This document shows positions 17,928-28,386 of a stretch of DNA of 64,000 nt, piece after piece (position 1 is the first letter of the stretch; every line of letters begins with the position of its first letter). Made by a program: the position numbers and the translations under genes. The notes under the pieces were generated by a model that saw only the letters and a program-made list of their open reading frames with translations, was not told the origin of the DNA and made no database searches. This DNA comes from Dyadobacter sp. CY261 (GTDB taxonomy: Bacteria > Bacteroidota > Bacteroidia > Cytophagales > Spirosomataceae): NCBI RefSeq assembly GCF_021440085.1, contig NZ_JAKCPW010000009.1, positions 1 through 64,000 of the forward strand, given 5' to 3'.

Positions 17928-19622
17928 TTACTTTTTCAATGCTTCTTCCACCGGGTTACCGACATTACCACTTGGAGGCAGGATGTGCAGCAATGCCGAA
18001 ATAGTAGGCGCAATATCCGCGATGGAAGTCCGACGGAGCGTTTCGCCCTTGTTAATCCCCCAGCCATAAAGGAGGAACGGCACGTGTGTATCGTAGTTGT
18101 AAGGTGTGCCATGGTCGGTGCCTGTTGGAGAAGTGGCCGCAAACCATCCTGGTCTTACAAGAACCTGTAAATCGCCGCTTCTCTTCGCGTTGACATTGTT
18201 TTTGAATAATTCCAATTGATATGTATTCAAAGGTGCCCGCCCCATATCGTGTAAATTTATCAGGTCTGCAACACCTTTGAGAGGTAATATGGCTTCGCGC
18301 ACTACCTGATAAGCAATATCAACTGTAATTTTCTTTTCCTTTAAAATTGCTTTGTTGAGGTAGATCTGATAATTCTCAAAAGCGGTCACGTACTCGGCTT
18401 CCCCGAAAGCATCGTTCAGGGCTTTCACTACTGTCCTAGTCAACATGGTTGCTCCCATTAAGCCAGCGGGGAGCTTATGTTCCTTCCAAAACCCTGGAAC
18501 ATCCATTGCTCCATGATCGGCCGTCAGGAAAACAGTATAATTGCCTGTACCGGCCCAGCTATCCAGAAAACTGAAGAATTCGGCAAACTCCATATCCAGT
18601 TTCAGATAGTCATCCTCCTGCTCCACCGAATTGGGGCCAAACATATGACCAATTCGATCGGGCGATGAAAAACTCACGGCTAAAAAGTCGGTTTCTTCAC
18701 CTTTTCCGAGATTCTCGCCTTTGATAGCGGCAATAGCCATTTCCTTAGTAATGGTATTGCCCCACGGCGAGGTCGTTAGCGGTCCGTATGCATCCCCCGA
18801 GTTACCTGCCAAATCGTAAGGGAAAACCGGCTTTTCAACACCTGGCAGTTTACCTTCCCAGGCTACGTCATCCGGGGTGCTCTGCGTATACTGCCCGACA
18901 GGCAACAAGACATTCCACCCTTTTCGCTGATACTCGGCAGGCTTTTTAAGGTTATTGTAGTCTGTCGCCCACGATGGCAGAGCGTTCATATAATAGGTAC
19001 TGGTCACGAAATTGCCAGTTTTAGAGTCAAACCAATAGGCCCCGGAAGCAGCATGACCGGCAGGTAGAATAGACGCCCGATCTTTAATCGCTACGCCGAT
19101 TGTCTTGGAACGGAAATTTGTAGCCACCCGCAATTGGTCGGTTGCCGTACTGACCAGCAAGTTCCGGGGCGACATTTTACCTACCGTAAGGTTATTGCTC
19201 CCGACCGTCGCAACCGTACTATCATCCGTACAATAGACATTTTTACCCTGGCCTGTATCGTACCAGTCGTTACCAACAATGCCGTTAATGGCTGGCATCG
19301 AACCGGTATAAACCGCCGAGTGTCCGGCAGCCGTCACGGTCAATGCATAGTGATAATGGTTGTTCCGGCAATTGAAACCTTCATTGATGAGCCTTTTCAG
19401 ACCCCCTTCTTTGTATTTATCGTAATAGCGGTAGAGATAATCGTAACGCATCTGATCGACGACCATTCCGACTACTAGTTTGGGCCTTGCAAGCTTATTG
19501 GCGGAAGCTGCAATTCCCCGAGCTCCGGTGCCCGTTTTGGCTTTCGTTTGACTAAAAACCGGTTGGCAAAGAACCATTCCGGCGAGCAGAGCTCTCACAA
19601 GCGTGTGCGTGATTAATTTCAT
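17928..19622 (-). CDS. PafA-like alkaline phosphatase, copy 2
   Basis: From the Met at 19622 the product has 564 residues with a signal peptide (cleavage near residue 25, VFSQ). It is similar to copy 1 over its whole length, with the same active-site set: Thr97, Asn118, Lys180 and Arg182, again at the PafA spacing. Metal-site segments VGMVVDQMRYD, DRIGHMFGPNS and LTADHGAMD are intact. The open frame extends to 19658, but the Met at 19622 starts the signal peptide. A terminator-like hairpin follows, so the paralogues may be expressed separately. Both copies look functional, suggesting divergence in substrate or regulation. Confidence 0.87.
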   Translation of the reverse strand: MKLITHTLVRALLAGMVLCQPVFSQTKAKTGTGARGIAASANKLARPKLVVGMVVDQMRYDYLYRYYDKYKEGGLKRLINEGFNCRNNHYHYALTVTAAGHSAVYTGSMPAINGIVGNDWYDTGQGKNVYCTDDSTVATVGSNNLTVGKMSPRNLLVSTATDQLRVATNFRSKTIGVAIKDRASILPAGHAASGAYWFDSKTGNFVTSTYYMNALPSWATDYNNLKKPAEYQRKGWNVLLPVGQYTQSTPDDVAWEGKLPGVEKPVFPYDLAGNSGDAYGPLTTSPWGNTITKEMAIAAIKGENLGKGEETDFLAVSFSSPDRIGHMFGPNSVEQEDDYLKLDMEFAEFFSFLDSWAGTGNYTVFLTADHGAMDVPGFWKEHKLPAGLMGATMLTRTVVKALNDAFGEAEYVTAFENYQIYLNKAILKEKKITVDIAYQVVREAILPLKGVADLINLHDMGRAPLNTYQLELFKNNVNAKRSGDLQVLVRPGWFAATSPTGTDHGTPYNYDTHVPFLLYGWGINKGETLRRTSIADIAPTISALLHILPPSGNVGNPVEEALKK

Positions 19623-19696
19623 TAGAGATACCGATAACAGTGTTAAAGTTCTGTACAAATACGCGGCAAAGATAAAGATGTACTACGGTTAAAAGC

Positions 19697-19730
19697 AGAA
19701 AACCGGCGCGCTTTTCACGACCGGCTTTCT
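19697..19730 (-). terminator. Probable intrinsic terminator after the M16 peptidase gene
   Basis: The minus strand forms the stem agaaagccgg / ccggttttct with one mismatch and a 14-base loop, 23 bases after the M16 gene stop. Confidence 0.65.
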
Positions 19731-19752
19731 GAATCTTAACCTTATTTTAACC

Positions 19753-22563
19753 TTACTTCTTCTCGCTTCCGCCAAGCTGCGCAGGTGCTCCGGCGGTAGG
19801 GGCGCCTTTCTTAGCCTTTTCGAAATCGCCGGCCCTGATGATTATAAGTTTATTGTAATCGATATGCTTGTTGAATGCCGCCTTGATCTGATCCGGCGTC
19901 AACGCCTCGATCTTTTTCTCAAAATCGGCATCCCATTGCATGGTGCGGTTCAGATAAAGATTGCTGGTCAATGTGTTGGTCAGAGAAGCGTCCTGCGAGC
20001 GCGCTACCTGCCGGGATTGCAGGTAACCCGATTTCGCCGCCTTCAATTCGTCGGCTGTGAACCCTTCCTTCATCACCTTCTCGATTTCATCTTTGAACGC
20101 CGCTTCCAGTTTTTCAGCGTTTTGAGGCGCGTAGATGGCATACGACATAAAGGTACCGTTCTTATCGAGCGGGCTGGCCGAGAATTGCGAACCCACGCCA
20201 TAGCTCAAACCTTCTTTCTGGCGAATGCGGGTTGCCAGGCGCGAGTTCAGGAACCCACCTCCAAGCATATAATTACCCATGATTAATGCAGGGTAATCAG
20301 CGTCTGTGTCCTGCAATGGCATATTCAAGCCTGCCACGAACATTGCATTCGCTTTGTCAGGCGTTTCGATGGCTTTATTTTCGGCTTTTACAACCTGATA
20401 TGGCGACGCGATGCGGGTGAATGGCTTTACGCTTTTCCAGCTTCCGAACTCGTCGTTCAGGATTTTTTGGATAGCATCTTTATCAAAATCACCCACGACA
20501 GTCGCCGACGCATTGTTAGCACCATAGAAATCCTTGTGGAACTGACGGATCTGATCAATGCTAGCGGCCTTGATGCTTGCCACATCCTCATCAAAAGTAC
20601 CTATGTAGCGGATATCACTTTTCGGATACGGCGATACCAGACGACGGTATTGGTTGAATGCGATCGCCTGCGGTTCGCTGCGTTGCGACTCGATGCCCGC
20701 GAGCTCTTCCTGTTTCAATTTTTCAAACTCGTTTTCATCGAATGCAGGGGTTTTCAAAACCTCAGCTACCAGCTTCACTACCTCCGGCAGGTTTTCCTTT
20801 GTCGTTTCAATACTGGCACCGGCCTGGTTGGCTGCCCCGAAAAAACTCACCCTCGCTTTCAGACGATCGAATTCATCCTTGACCTGTTGGCGGGTTTTCG
20901 TTTTCGTGCCCTTATCGAGCATGGAACCCGTCAGGTCGGAGATCGTAGCTTTGTTTTGCAGGCTCTTGTCATCGCCGTAACGCAAAGTAATGCGGGCGGC
21001 TACGACATTACCACGTGTCTTTTTAGGAAGTAATGCAGTTTCAATAGAATTGGCCTTCTCCACCCGGGTCGTGCGACTTTCGACGTTTGCCGGTGACGGG
21101 TCGAACGCCTCTCCTTCCGCTACCACAGCTTCTCCTTTATAGTTTTTAACCAGCTCAGCTACGTTTGGCGCCTCGGGGATTTCAGCCCGGACCGAATTGG
21201 ATTCCGGCGTAAACGTTCCGAGTGTTCTGTTTGATGGCTTGAAATAGAATTGAGCCACCCTGAACACATCCTCGGGTGTTACTTTGCGGATATTGTCGCG
21301 GAAAAGGAATGCAAGCCGCCAGTCGCCGGTAGCAATGGATTCGCTAATGCTCAGCCCCACTCTTTCAGAATTCCGGAATTCGAGATCCCAGTTTTTAAGA
21401 AGGGTCGTTTTAGCTCTTTCCACATCTTCCTTCGAAGGTTTCAGGATTGCTGTGGAGTCGAGTGTTGCGGTGAAGGCCTTTTTGGCTTCATCAAGCGATT
21501 TTTCCTTCAATATCTCGGCACCGAACAATACGAGCCCCGGGTCGTACAGCTGAAAACTGAAGCCGAATTGGGATGATGCTTTTTTGGTTTCGACCAGATT
21601 TTTATAAAGTCTTCCGTTTGGCTCGGTGGTCAACAGCTCCGTCAGCACTTCCATAGCCGGATAATCCGCATGCGATCCTGGCATGATATGGTACATTGCC
21701 ATCAGCATTTGCACGTCGCCTGTCCGTTTCAGTTCTACAAAACGCTCTCCGTCCTGTGTGGGCTCGATTGTGTAGGATTTTGGCAACACACGGGTTGGTT
21801 TTGGGAGTTTCCCGAAATAGTCGTTGATAAGTGTCAGCGTTTTCGCTTCGTCGATCTTACCTGCCACAGTCAGCACGGCATTATCAGGCTGGTAATATCT
21901 TTTGTAAAATGCTTGCAGGTTTTCAATGGGCACCCGTTCGATATCCGACCGGTTGCCGATCGTCGATTTGCCATAGTTATGCCAAAGATAGCCTCCTGAA
22001 ATTACGCGTTGCATCAACACGCGGCCAGGGTCATTCTCTCCGGATTCGAATTCGTTCCGCACCACGCTGAACTCACTGTCGAGGTCTTTTTTAGCGATAA
22101 ATGAGTTCACCATCCGGTCAGATTCCAGGTCTAGCGCCCATTTCAGGTTTTCATCCGAGGCTGAGAATGTCTCAAAATAGTTGGTACGGTCATACCAGGT
22201 AGTCCCGTTGGGCCGTGCGCCGTGCTCGGTGAGCTCCTGCGGAATATTGGTGTGCTTCGGCGAGCCCTTGAACACAAGATGTTCGAGCAAGTGGGCCATC
22301 CCGGTTTCACCATAACCTTCATGACGCGATCCAACGAGATAGGTGACATTCACCGTAATGGTAGGTTTCGAGGGGTCGGGGAACATCAGTACTTTCAGGC
22401 CGTTTTCCAGGTTGTATTCGGTAATCCCTTCAACCGACGTGACTTTCGTGATTCCTTTCGGCAACTGCTGTGCTTGCGACGGCATCGCCAGCATCGCAGC
22501 CAGCATCATTCCGACCAATGAGCCTTGCCTAAACAAATTTGTTCTTCCAGATTTCATGACCAT
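19753..22563 (-). CDS. M16 family zinc metallopeptidase, two-domain secreted form
   Basis: From 22563 the protein has 936 residues. After a signal sequence (hydrophobic residues 15-27, cleavage near SQAQ) comes an active M16 half with the inverted zinc motif HLLEH (His91, Glu94, His95) and the downstream glutamate region (SEFSVVRNEFESGEND). A second half with the M16 fold lacks HxxEH, as usual in pitrilysin-like enzymes. It is probably a periplasmic oligopeptide or misfolded-protein protease. The frame stays open to 22704, but that stretch is AT-rich intergenic-like sequence and is not part of the family; ATGs at 22563 and 22557 are both possible starts. Confidence 0.9.
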   Translation of the reverse strand: MVMKSGRTNLFRQGSLVGMMLAAMLAMPSQAQQLPKGITKVTSVEGITEYNLENGLKVLMFPDPSKPTITVNVTYLVGSRHEGYGETGMAHLLEHLVFKGSPKHTNIPQELTEHGARPNGTTWYDRTNYFETFSASDENLKWALDLESDRMVNSFIAKKDLDSEFSVVRNEFESGENDPGRVLMQRVISGGYLWHNYGKSTIGNRSDIERVPIENLQAFYKRYYQPDNAVLTVAGKIDEAKTLTLINDYFGKLPKPTRVLPKSYTIEPTQDGERFVELKRTGDVQMLMAMYHIMPGSHADYPAMEVLTELLTTEPNGRLYKNLVETKKASSQFGFSFQLYDPGLVLFGAEILKEKSLDEAKKAFTATLDSTAILKPSKEDVERAKTTLLKNWDLEFRNSERVGLSISESIATGDWRLAFLFRDNIRKVTPEDVFRVAQFYFKPSNRTLGTFTPESNSVRAEIPEAPNVAELVKNYKGEAVVAEGEAFDPSPANVESRTTRVEKANSIETALLPKKTRGNVVAARITLRYGDDKSLQNKATISDLTGSMLDKGTKTKTRQQVKDEFDRLKARVSFFGAANQAGASIETTKENLPEVVKLVAEVLKTPAFDENEFEKLKQEELAGIESQRSEPQAIAFNQYRRLVSPYPKSDIRYIGTFDEDVASIKAASIDQIRQFHKDFYGANNASATVVGDFDKDAIQKILNDEFGSWKSVKPFTRIASPYQVVKAENKAIETPDKANAMFVAGLNMPLQDTDADYPALIMGNYMLGGGFLNSRLATRIRQKEGLSYGVGSQFSASPLDKNGTFMSYAIYAPQNAEKLEAAFKDEIEKVMKEGFTADELKAAKSGYLQSRQVARSQDASLTNTLTSNLYLNRTMQWDADFEKKIEALTPDQIKAAFNKHIDYNKLIIIRAGDFEKAKKGAPTAGAPAQLGGSEKK

Positions 22564-22774
22564 GCTAAAATCAATTAGTTTAGATTTATAATCCTTGAAA
22601 ATAATGCAGAATATCGCATTTAACAATGGATTGGTGACAAATGGCAAAATAATGTCCGTTGCAACATAATGTCGTATCAGGCGTGTATTGGTTGCATGCC
22701 GCAACCACGAAATCGTCCAACGGAATGCTCTGCAGCAGCTAACAGTTTAAAATATATCCCCTCATTTCAAGAGA

Positions 22775-23170
22775 ATGAACCTGATTAAAAATGTCCCGCT
22801 TTTGTTTTCCCTTCTGGCTGCTTTGATGCTATCCGCCTGCGCCGGCAACGGTATCCCGATTTCTTCCAACACCAAATATCCTATTGAAGTCCTGTACGAT
22901 ACTCAGCCACTCGAACGACCCTATTCCGAGATCGCCGTCGTGGAGATCGGCAGCGAGGATTCGCTGACGGAACGGCAAACGCAGGACAAAAGGATGATGT
23001 TTAGGGGGAATGATGCTAAAACAAAAGAGTTACTGACCGCCCGACTGGTGATGAAAGCGCAGAAGATAGGCGCGGATGCGATTATTAACGTGAAATATAA
23101 GTATTACACGAGTGTCAACAAGGAAGGCTATATGCTAAGCGGATTGGCCGTGCGCTATCGCGGGGAGTAA
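22775..23170 (+). CDS. Small lipoprotein of unknown function
   Basis: The 131-residue product has a lipoprotein signal with lipobox LSAC (Cys22). The mature part holds an alpha/beta domain with YSEIAVVEIGS, a helix rich in Lys and Ala (LTARLVMKAQKIGADAI) and INVKYKYYTS. That pattern recalls YbjQ-like domains ('A..iGADAii.v.y'), though the resemblance is only local. It is anchored in the inner or outer membrane; function unknown. The thioesterase gene follows 28 bases later. Confidence 0.75.
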   Translation: MNLIKNVPLLFSLLAALMLSACAGNGIPISSNTKYPIEVLYDTQPLERPYSEIAVVEIGSEDSLTERQTQDKRMMFRGNDAKTKELLTARLVMKAQKIGADAIINVKYKYYTSVNKEGYMLSGLAVRYRGE

Positions 23171-23198
23171 CACTTCTAACAAAATAAATCCGTACACC

Positions 23199-23726
23199 AT
23201 GCTGTTTACTGCCAAACTATCCGACATGCCTGTTGAGGCGGAATCGCGGGTAATCATCCGTTTCCAGGACTGCGACCCGTTGATGCATTTGAATAACTCC
23301 AAGTATTTTGACTATTTCTTCAATGCGCGGGAGGACCAGGTTTCCAAATTGTATGGTTTCAGCTTTGAAGCGATGTTCCGCGAGCTGCGGACTAGCTGGG
23401 TGGTATACCAGCACCAGATCGCCTACGTAAGGCCCGCGAAGATCAGCGAGTGGGTGCGTATTACGTCACGCGTGATCCACTATAACGAAGATACGATGGT
23501 TACCGAGTATTTTATGACCAACGATTTGCGTACCGAGCTAAAAACCGTGCTGTGGACCACTTCGAAGCACATCAATGTTGCAACCGGACAGCGGGTACCT
23601 CATCCGCAGGAGATCATGGACTACCTGGATGCAACCTGTGTACCGGCCATCGATTTCCCCGCGCTGCATTTCAATGACCGCATTCACGCGATCAAACAGG
23701 AGCTGGTGCAGGGCGCTAGCGTGTAG
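23199..23726 (+). CDS. Acyl-CoA thioesterase of the hotdog fold
   Basis: The 175-residue protein has the 4-hydroxybenzoyl-CoA-thioesterase/YbgC pattern: VIIRFQDCDPLMHLNNSKYFDYFFNARED, with the active-site Asp in the DxD-H-N stretch, then VVYQHQIAYVRPAKI and a beta-rich body. It likely hydrolyses an acyl-CoA thioester; the substrate is not readable. Its 3' end overlaps the convergent tamB gene by eleven bases. Confidence 0.82.
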   Translation: MLFTAKLSDMPVEAESRVIIRFQDCDPLMHLNNSKYFDYFFNAREDQVSKLYGFSFEAMFRELRTSWVVYQHQIAYVRPAKISEWVRITSRVIHYNEDTMVTEYFMTNDLRTELKTVLWTTSKHINVATGQRVPHPQEIMDYLDATCVPAIDFPALHFNDRIHAIKQELVQGASV

Positions 23727-26700
23727 ATTCTTTTTCTGAAAGCAATTTCTTCGCGGAAGTCGTATCCTGCCGGGTCGAATCGGGTAGGAACGGGACCCGC
23801 ACGCCGGGTTTCGGGGCGCGGGTGAAGCGATTGAAACTGTGGGTAAATTGCATGCTCACACCGCCAGTCGTAAATGTGCCGCTGTTGAACATGAGGTTGT
23901 TCTGGATATTCCGGTTATAGGCTTTCACGCGCACGGAACCTTTGGCGTTCAGCCAGTACTCCAACGTCCATTCGCCTAGTAAACTTGCCGCATCGTATTG
24001 CGACGAGCCTGTTTGCGATTGTGTTCCCGAAGTGAAACGTCCGTCTCGCGTCACGCGGAAACGGTCGTTCAGGAACCGGTAAGAAAAGCGGAGTTGGAGG
24101 TTATTCCAGGCATTTTGGTCCAGTGAAAGGCCCGAAACACCGACTTCGAGGTTCTCATTAATACCTGATGCCCAACGGCTGATCTGATTCGAAACCAGCT
24201 CGCTGATGCTGCTCCCGAGGAAATTCTGGCTACCTACCGCCGCCAGACTGCTTTCCGGCAACAGTTGGTTTACCACCAATAAACTACTCACCTGTCGGCT
24301 CAGCTCCTGTTCATCGGATTTCAGTTTGTTTTGAAACGCTTCCAACTGACCACGATAAGTACTGAGCGATGGGTTATCCAGGATTTTGAGATCGTAACGG
24401 ATGGTAGGCGACATCAGTCTTTCCGACAAGCCGATAGTAACCTCCACCGGGTATCGTCTCGACAATGCATCTCCGCTGTTACCGCCCAGATTACTCGTAT
24501 TCGGCAGCACCCCGGCCAGCGATACCATTTGGGTGTATCCGGCTTTGATATCCAGTATCGCACCATATGGGTCTCCAGACCACACGATCCTGCTTCCCGG
24601 CTTAATGCTGAACTTCTTATTGATCACATTCTGAAGGGTAAAATTATATTCCCCTTTTTCGATCTCGTAGGTCCCGGCCATCGTAAAGTCGCCCTGGGTA
24701 TCGATATTCAGGTTCAGACGCCCGCTGCCATTTCCGCGCAATATATCGCCGGTTTGCCGGTCGAAGATGATTTCGCAGGTTGCATCGGGTGTAAGGTTGA
24801 AATTGAAATCCATTTTAATCCCGCCTGCGATCTGGCTTTTTGCGATCGAATCCGCAGGTGCTCCGGCCGTGCTGTCGGCAGGCACCATTTTGCTGACGAA
24901 TTGTATATACTCCTGCGTTGCCACCTCTGTAGCCCCGTCCAACGGGATATGGATCCTCGTGCCCTTATTACTGGTCACATTGGCTTCTATATTGAGATTA
25001 TCGATGGGACCAAATACCGCCACAGGGCCTGTTACATACGCAGTTCCGTAAAAAATATCATTGTTCTTCGCATTGGTATTCAATATTTTGAAATTACGAA
25101 GGTCGGCATTGAAGCCCAGCGAAAAGTACTTGAAACCATCGTGAAAGACCCCGCCGCGTAAGGTCGCGGTGTTTCCGTCGGTGTCGGCAACAAGGATATT
25201 ATTTACAGTAATTTCGCTCTCCGTGAAGTTGATCTTGTCGCTGAATGTAAATACCGATTGGAGGTAGTCGAACTTCATCCGTCCCTTATCCACGGAGAGA
25301 GAGCCTTCCAGCACCGGGGAATCCATCACACCCCGGATGGACACCACGCCTTGCGCCGTACCGCTCACGTCTGAAACCAGGCCCTCCGCAAATGGCTCTA
25401 TCGCCTTGAAATCCGCCTGGTTGAAAACCGCCTTCAGGTTCAGGGTATTTGTTTCAAGTTTGGGGTGATAAGACCCGACAAGGTTGAAGACTCGCCGTGC
25501 ATTCTTGTTCAATTGTGCGTCAATCTGCAATTCGCTGGTCGTTTGATCCCAATCTCCGCTGCCTGCAAGGTTCCCGAATTCGTACTGGTCATAGCCCAAC
25601 CCTTCTATGGCAAAACGGGCGTCCAGGATCACGCTGTTGTAAATGTCCTTAACCTTTGCCGAGCCGTCCATAATGCCCGACAACTTTGTATTAAATACCG
25701 GATTTAAGCTCGCCAGTTTGAAGTTCTTGATATCCAGCAAAAGACTTTTCTCAACGTCCTCAGAAGCTGTTCCACTGAGGAAAATACGCTGTTTGCCACT
25801 TACCAGCCCGAGGTTCGACATGGTAATGTCATTTCCGACGATCGAGATGAGGCTTTCGGAAGGCACATTCCATTCTTCATCCAAAAGGTAGAGTTTAGAA
25901 TTTTTAAACCCTATATCCAGACCAGCCGGCAAAAAACGGATCTCACCTGCAAGATTGGCCCTGTTGGTACTTTTGACCTGATGGACCGCACCGTTAAAGT
26001 CGATATGATCGACATCCCAGGTGCCTTCCAGTTCCATCCGCTCGGTTGGCATCATCTTGCTAATCTGCTGCTTATCCGACGTGGCGAGGATCGACGCAAG
26101 TACTTCTGCACTGTTGACGAATTTTGAGGTCGTAACATCCACTTCGGCCTTCATAAACTGGTTTTTCCCGTAGCTGATTGTGTCAGATAGTGCATTAAAA
26201 GTCAGAAAGGCTGTATTATCCATTTTAAAAACGCCCTCGGCCCTGGCCCCTTTCGAGATGTAAATATCCGGACTCAGAAATGCCAGAAAACGTGACAGGT
26301 TGTGTGTTTCAACCGTATAGTCGATCTGGTAGCGTCGCGACAATGACTTTAATGGCTTTTGGGCATAATAGTCGTTACGGGCAGCTTCATTCTCGAAAAA
26401 GTAGAGCTTATATTCTTCCAGGACCTGGCTCACGTCCTTCCACGCCTGTGTCGGCAGGAAATTCCCTTCCACTTTGGCCGTCAGGAACTCGCTGTTGAGC
26501 TGTAAACGCCGCTTACCCAATTGATTCCTTGAAGAAAGCACTAGCGTATCTACCACCAGGTTACGCTCTTTATTGAGCATTACGAGATAGGTATCCAGCA
26601 ATTTAGCGTCCCCCACAAGCTCGTCGACCGTATTTCCTGACACGTTCACATTCAGTTGCGTTCGCAATGTGATCGGATCTTTACTGAAGCCCAACTCTTT

Positions 26701-28317
26701 TAAATTTGCCTTCTCGATGATGCCTTTGACGTCGAACATATTCTGTTGTTTCGAAAGATCAAATTCGCCGTCGAGGGTAACCACCAGATTGCTGTCGCGT
26801 GTGCTGACAAGCCCGTTGAAATACTGGTTTTGCAAATTTCCTTTCAGCTGGATATTCTTATAATCGTAATTGCGGAAACCGATCCGGTGGACGACCGCGT
26901 TCATGTCTGCGGAAGCTGATGACAACTCCAAACCCTTGCCATACACCTTACCTTCGAAATCCAGCTCCTGCCAGTTGTCTTCGTCTTCCAGCAGCGTTCC
27001 CAGCCCAAAAGAGGAAGTCTTTACCTGTCCCGAATAGGTGGTTGTTTTCGCGTCGGCGATATGGAATACAAGATCTCCCGACAATTCACCTAATTCTGAA
27101 GAAGCCGACGCATTTACCGCGAAATCTTCCAGTGTGCCCTTGAATGTCCCGTCCAGAAGCGTGTAGCCGAACTTTTGTAAATCGGGATGCATATCCCATT
27201 CCGGATAGTACTGGACAAGGTCGGTCGGATCAATTTTGGATACCGATAACCGGATATCCATCATTACGCCTTGTATCGTCGGCAATCCTTTGAAACCAAT
27301 ATCGCCTACCAGGCGGCTGTTTTTACCAAAATGAAGATCTGTGTTGGAAAGCAAGAAATCATCCACCTTCCCATTGAAATCGCCCGAGATCTGCCAGGTT
27401 TCATTCAGTCCGTCGATGTAACTTGAAAACAGCCCGAGATCCTGAGAATCGACACGGCTGCCAACCAGGTGGCCTTTCATCCGGATTTTATGGTTAAAGT
27501 CACCCAATTCACCCGACCGGTTATAGAAGAAAATGACTTCATCTTTCAAATGCGAATTTCCGATGTGTGCGTCGAGCTCTTTCAGCTCCATCTTTTTCTG
27601 ACAAAACAGAAAGCGGGTATCGAGGTCATGCATTTCCAGACCTGTTTGCTTATCGACCGTTTTCAGATTTTTAGCCAAAAAAGAAATCGTATCGCCCTGG
27701 ACCAGAAAATCGTTGAGCTCGCCGTAGAGATGTTTCAGGCTGAAATGTGAATAGTCGAACACCCTCGCCCCTCGGTCGCGCGGCCTGCGCGGATCGTCAT
27801 AGCCAAAAGTACCATCGATCACTTTTGCCTTTCCAATAATAAAAGGGGTATTGTTTTCCGGTGCATTGCGAGGCCGCGGCACCGAGGGAGCGGTGAGTTC
27901 ATTGATGCGGGAAATGAAGCCGTCGATATTCAGATCACCGGATTTGGGAACGATTACCAGGTGGACATTCGGCTGGAACACATTGACTTCATCCAGAAAT
28001 ATCTCTTTCGCCGAATCGCGGATGATGTTGTTGACGTTCAGATTGACATCGATCCGGCCAACGTCGATCATATCTGCGCCCGACGAGTCCTTCACCGAAA
28101 CGCCTTCGAGCGAAACTACGTCAAACCATTTGATATTGACCTTTTCGATGGTGAGGGGATAACCAAGCTTGCCGGAAATATCGGTAGTGAGATAGCCTAC
28201 GGCCCAGGTTTGCACCGAAGGGAGCTGCAATGCCGTGGTAGCGATCCCGAGCGCCAGCAGCACGAAGATGACAACCACGATCAGACCATTACCTAGTGCC
28301 TTCAGGAATTTTAACAT
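23716..28317 (-). CDS. tamB: Translocation and assembly module protein TamB (AsmA/DUF490 family)
   Basis: The 1533-residue protein is anchored by one N-terminal helix (about 12-30). It continues as a very long repetitive beta-structure of the kind that spans the periplasm as a groove for lipid or outer-membrane protein traffic. The C-terminal third (about 1050-1490) matches the DUF490/TamB core: YQDAASL-like end, FNFNLTPDATCEIIFD, GDFTMAGTYEIEKGEYNFTLQNVINKKF, IRYDLKILDNPS. No TamA/BamA-type barrel gene is adjacent. The tail after the core (RAPKPGVRVPFLPDS) is typical of Bacteroidota members. Confidence 0.9.
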   Translation of the reverse strand: MLKFLKALGNGLIVVVIFVLLALGIATTALQLPSVQTWAVGYLTTDISGKLGYPLTIEKVNIKWFDVVSLEGVSVKDSSGADMIDVGRIDVNLNVNNIIRDSAKEIFLDEVNVFQPNVHLVIVPKSGDLNIDGFISRINELTAPSVPRPRNAPENNTPFIIGKAKVIDGTFGYDDPRRPRDRGARVFDYSHFSLKHLYGELNDFLVQGDTISFLAKNLKTVDKQTGLEMHDLDTRFLFCQKKMELKELDAHIGNSHLKDEVIFFYNRSGELGDFNHKIRMKGHLVGSRVDSQDLGLFSSYIDGLNETWQISGDFNGKVDDFLLSNTDLHFGKNSRLVGDIGFKGLPTIQGVMMDIRLSVSKIDPTDLVQYYPEWDMHPDLQKFGYTLLDGTFKGTLEDFAVNASASSELGELSGDLVFHIADAKTTTYSGQVKTSSFGLGTLLEDEDNWQELDFEGKVYGKGLELSSASADMNAVVHRIGFRNYDYKNIQLKGNLQNQYFNGLVSTRDSNLVVTLDGEFDLSKQQNMFDVKGIIEKANLKELGFSKDPITLRTQLNVNVSGNTVDELVGDAKLLDTYLVMLNKERNLVVDTLVLSSRNQLGKRRLQLNSEFLTAKVEGNFLPTQAWKDVSQVLEEYKLYFFENEAARNDYYAQKPLKSLSRRYQIDYTVETHNLSRFLAFLSPDIYISKGARAEGVFKMDNTAFLTFNALSDTISYGKNQFMKAEVDVTTSKFVNSAEVLASILATSDKQQISKMMPTERMELEGTWDVDHIDFNGAVHQVKSTNRANLAGEIRFLPAGLDIGFKNSKLYLLDEEWNVPSESLISIVGNDITMSNLGLVSGKQRIFLSGTASEDVEKSLLLDIKNFKLASLNPVFNTKLSGIMDGSAKVKDIYNSVILDARFAIEGLGYDQYEFGNLAGSGDWDQTTSELQIDAQLNKNARRVFNLVGSYHPKLETNTLNLKAVFNQADFKAIEPFAEGLVSDVSGTAQGVVSIRGVMDSPVLEGSLSVDKGRMKFDYLQSVFTFSDKINFTESEITVNNILVADTDGNTATLRGGVFHDGFKYFSLGFNADLRNFKILNTNAKNNDIFYGTAYVTGPVAVFGPIDNLNIEANVTSNKGTRIHIPLDGATEVATQEYIQFVSKMVPADSTAGAPADSIAKSQIAGGIKMDFNFNLTPDATCEIIFDRQTGDILRGNGSGRLNLNIDTQGDFTMAGTYEIEKGEYNFTLQNVINKKFSIKPGSRIVWSGDPYGAILDIKAGYTQMVSLAGVLPNTSNLGGNSGDALSRRYPVEVTIGLSERLMSPTIRYDLKILDNPSLSTYRGQLEAFQNKLKSDEQELSRQVSSLLVVNQLLPESSLAAVGSQNFLGSSISELVSNQISRWASGINENLEVGVSGLSLDQNAWNNLQLRFSYRFLNDRFRVTRDGRFTSGTQSQTGSSQYDAASLLGEWTLEYWLNAKGSVRVKAYNRNIQNNLMFNSGTFTTGGVSMQFTHSFNRFTRAPKPGVRVPFLPDSTRQDTTSAKKLLSEKESTR

Positions 28318-28386
28318 ATACAGCTTCGCAGCGGGATACTGCTTATCTTATTGTTAATGCTTAATTTTGCGAATATTTTCCACAAT

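Noticed and set aside
22564-22704. Extra 47 residues before the M16 peptidase signal sequence
   Set aside because: The stretch is AT-rich and intergenic in character and would bury the signal peptide.
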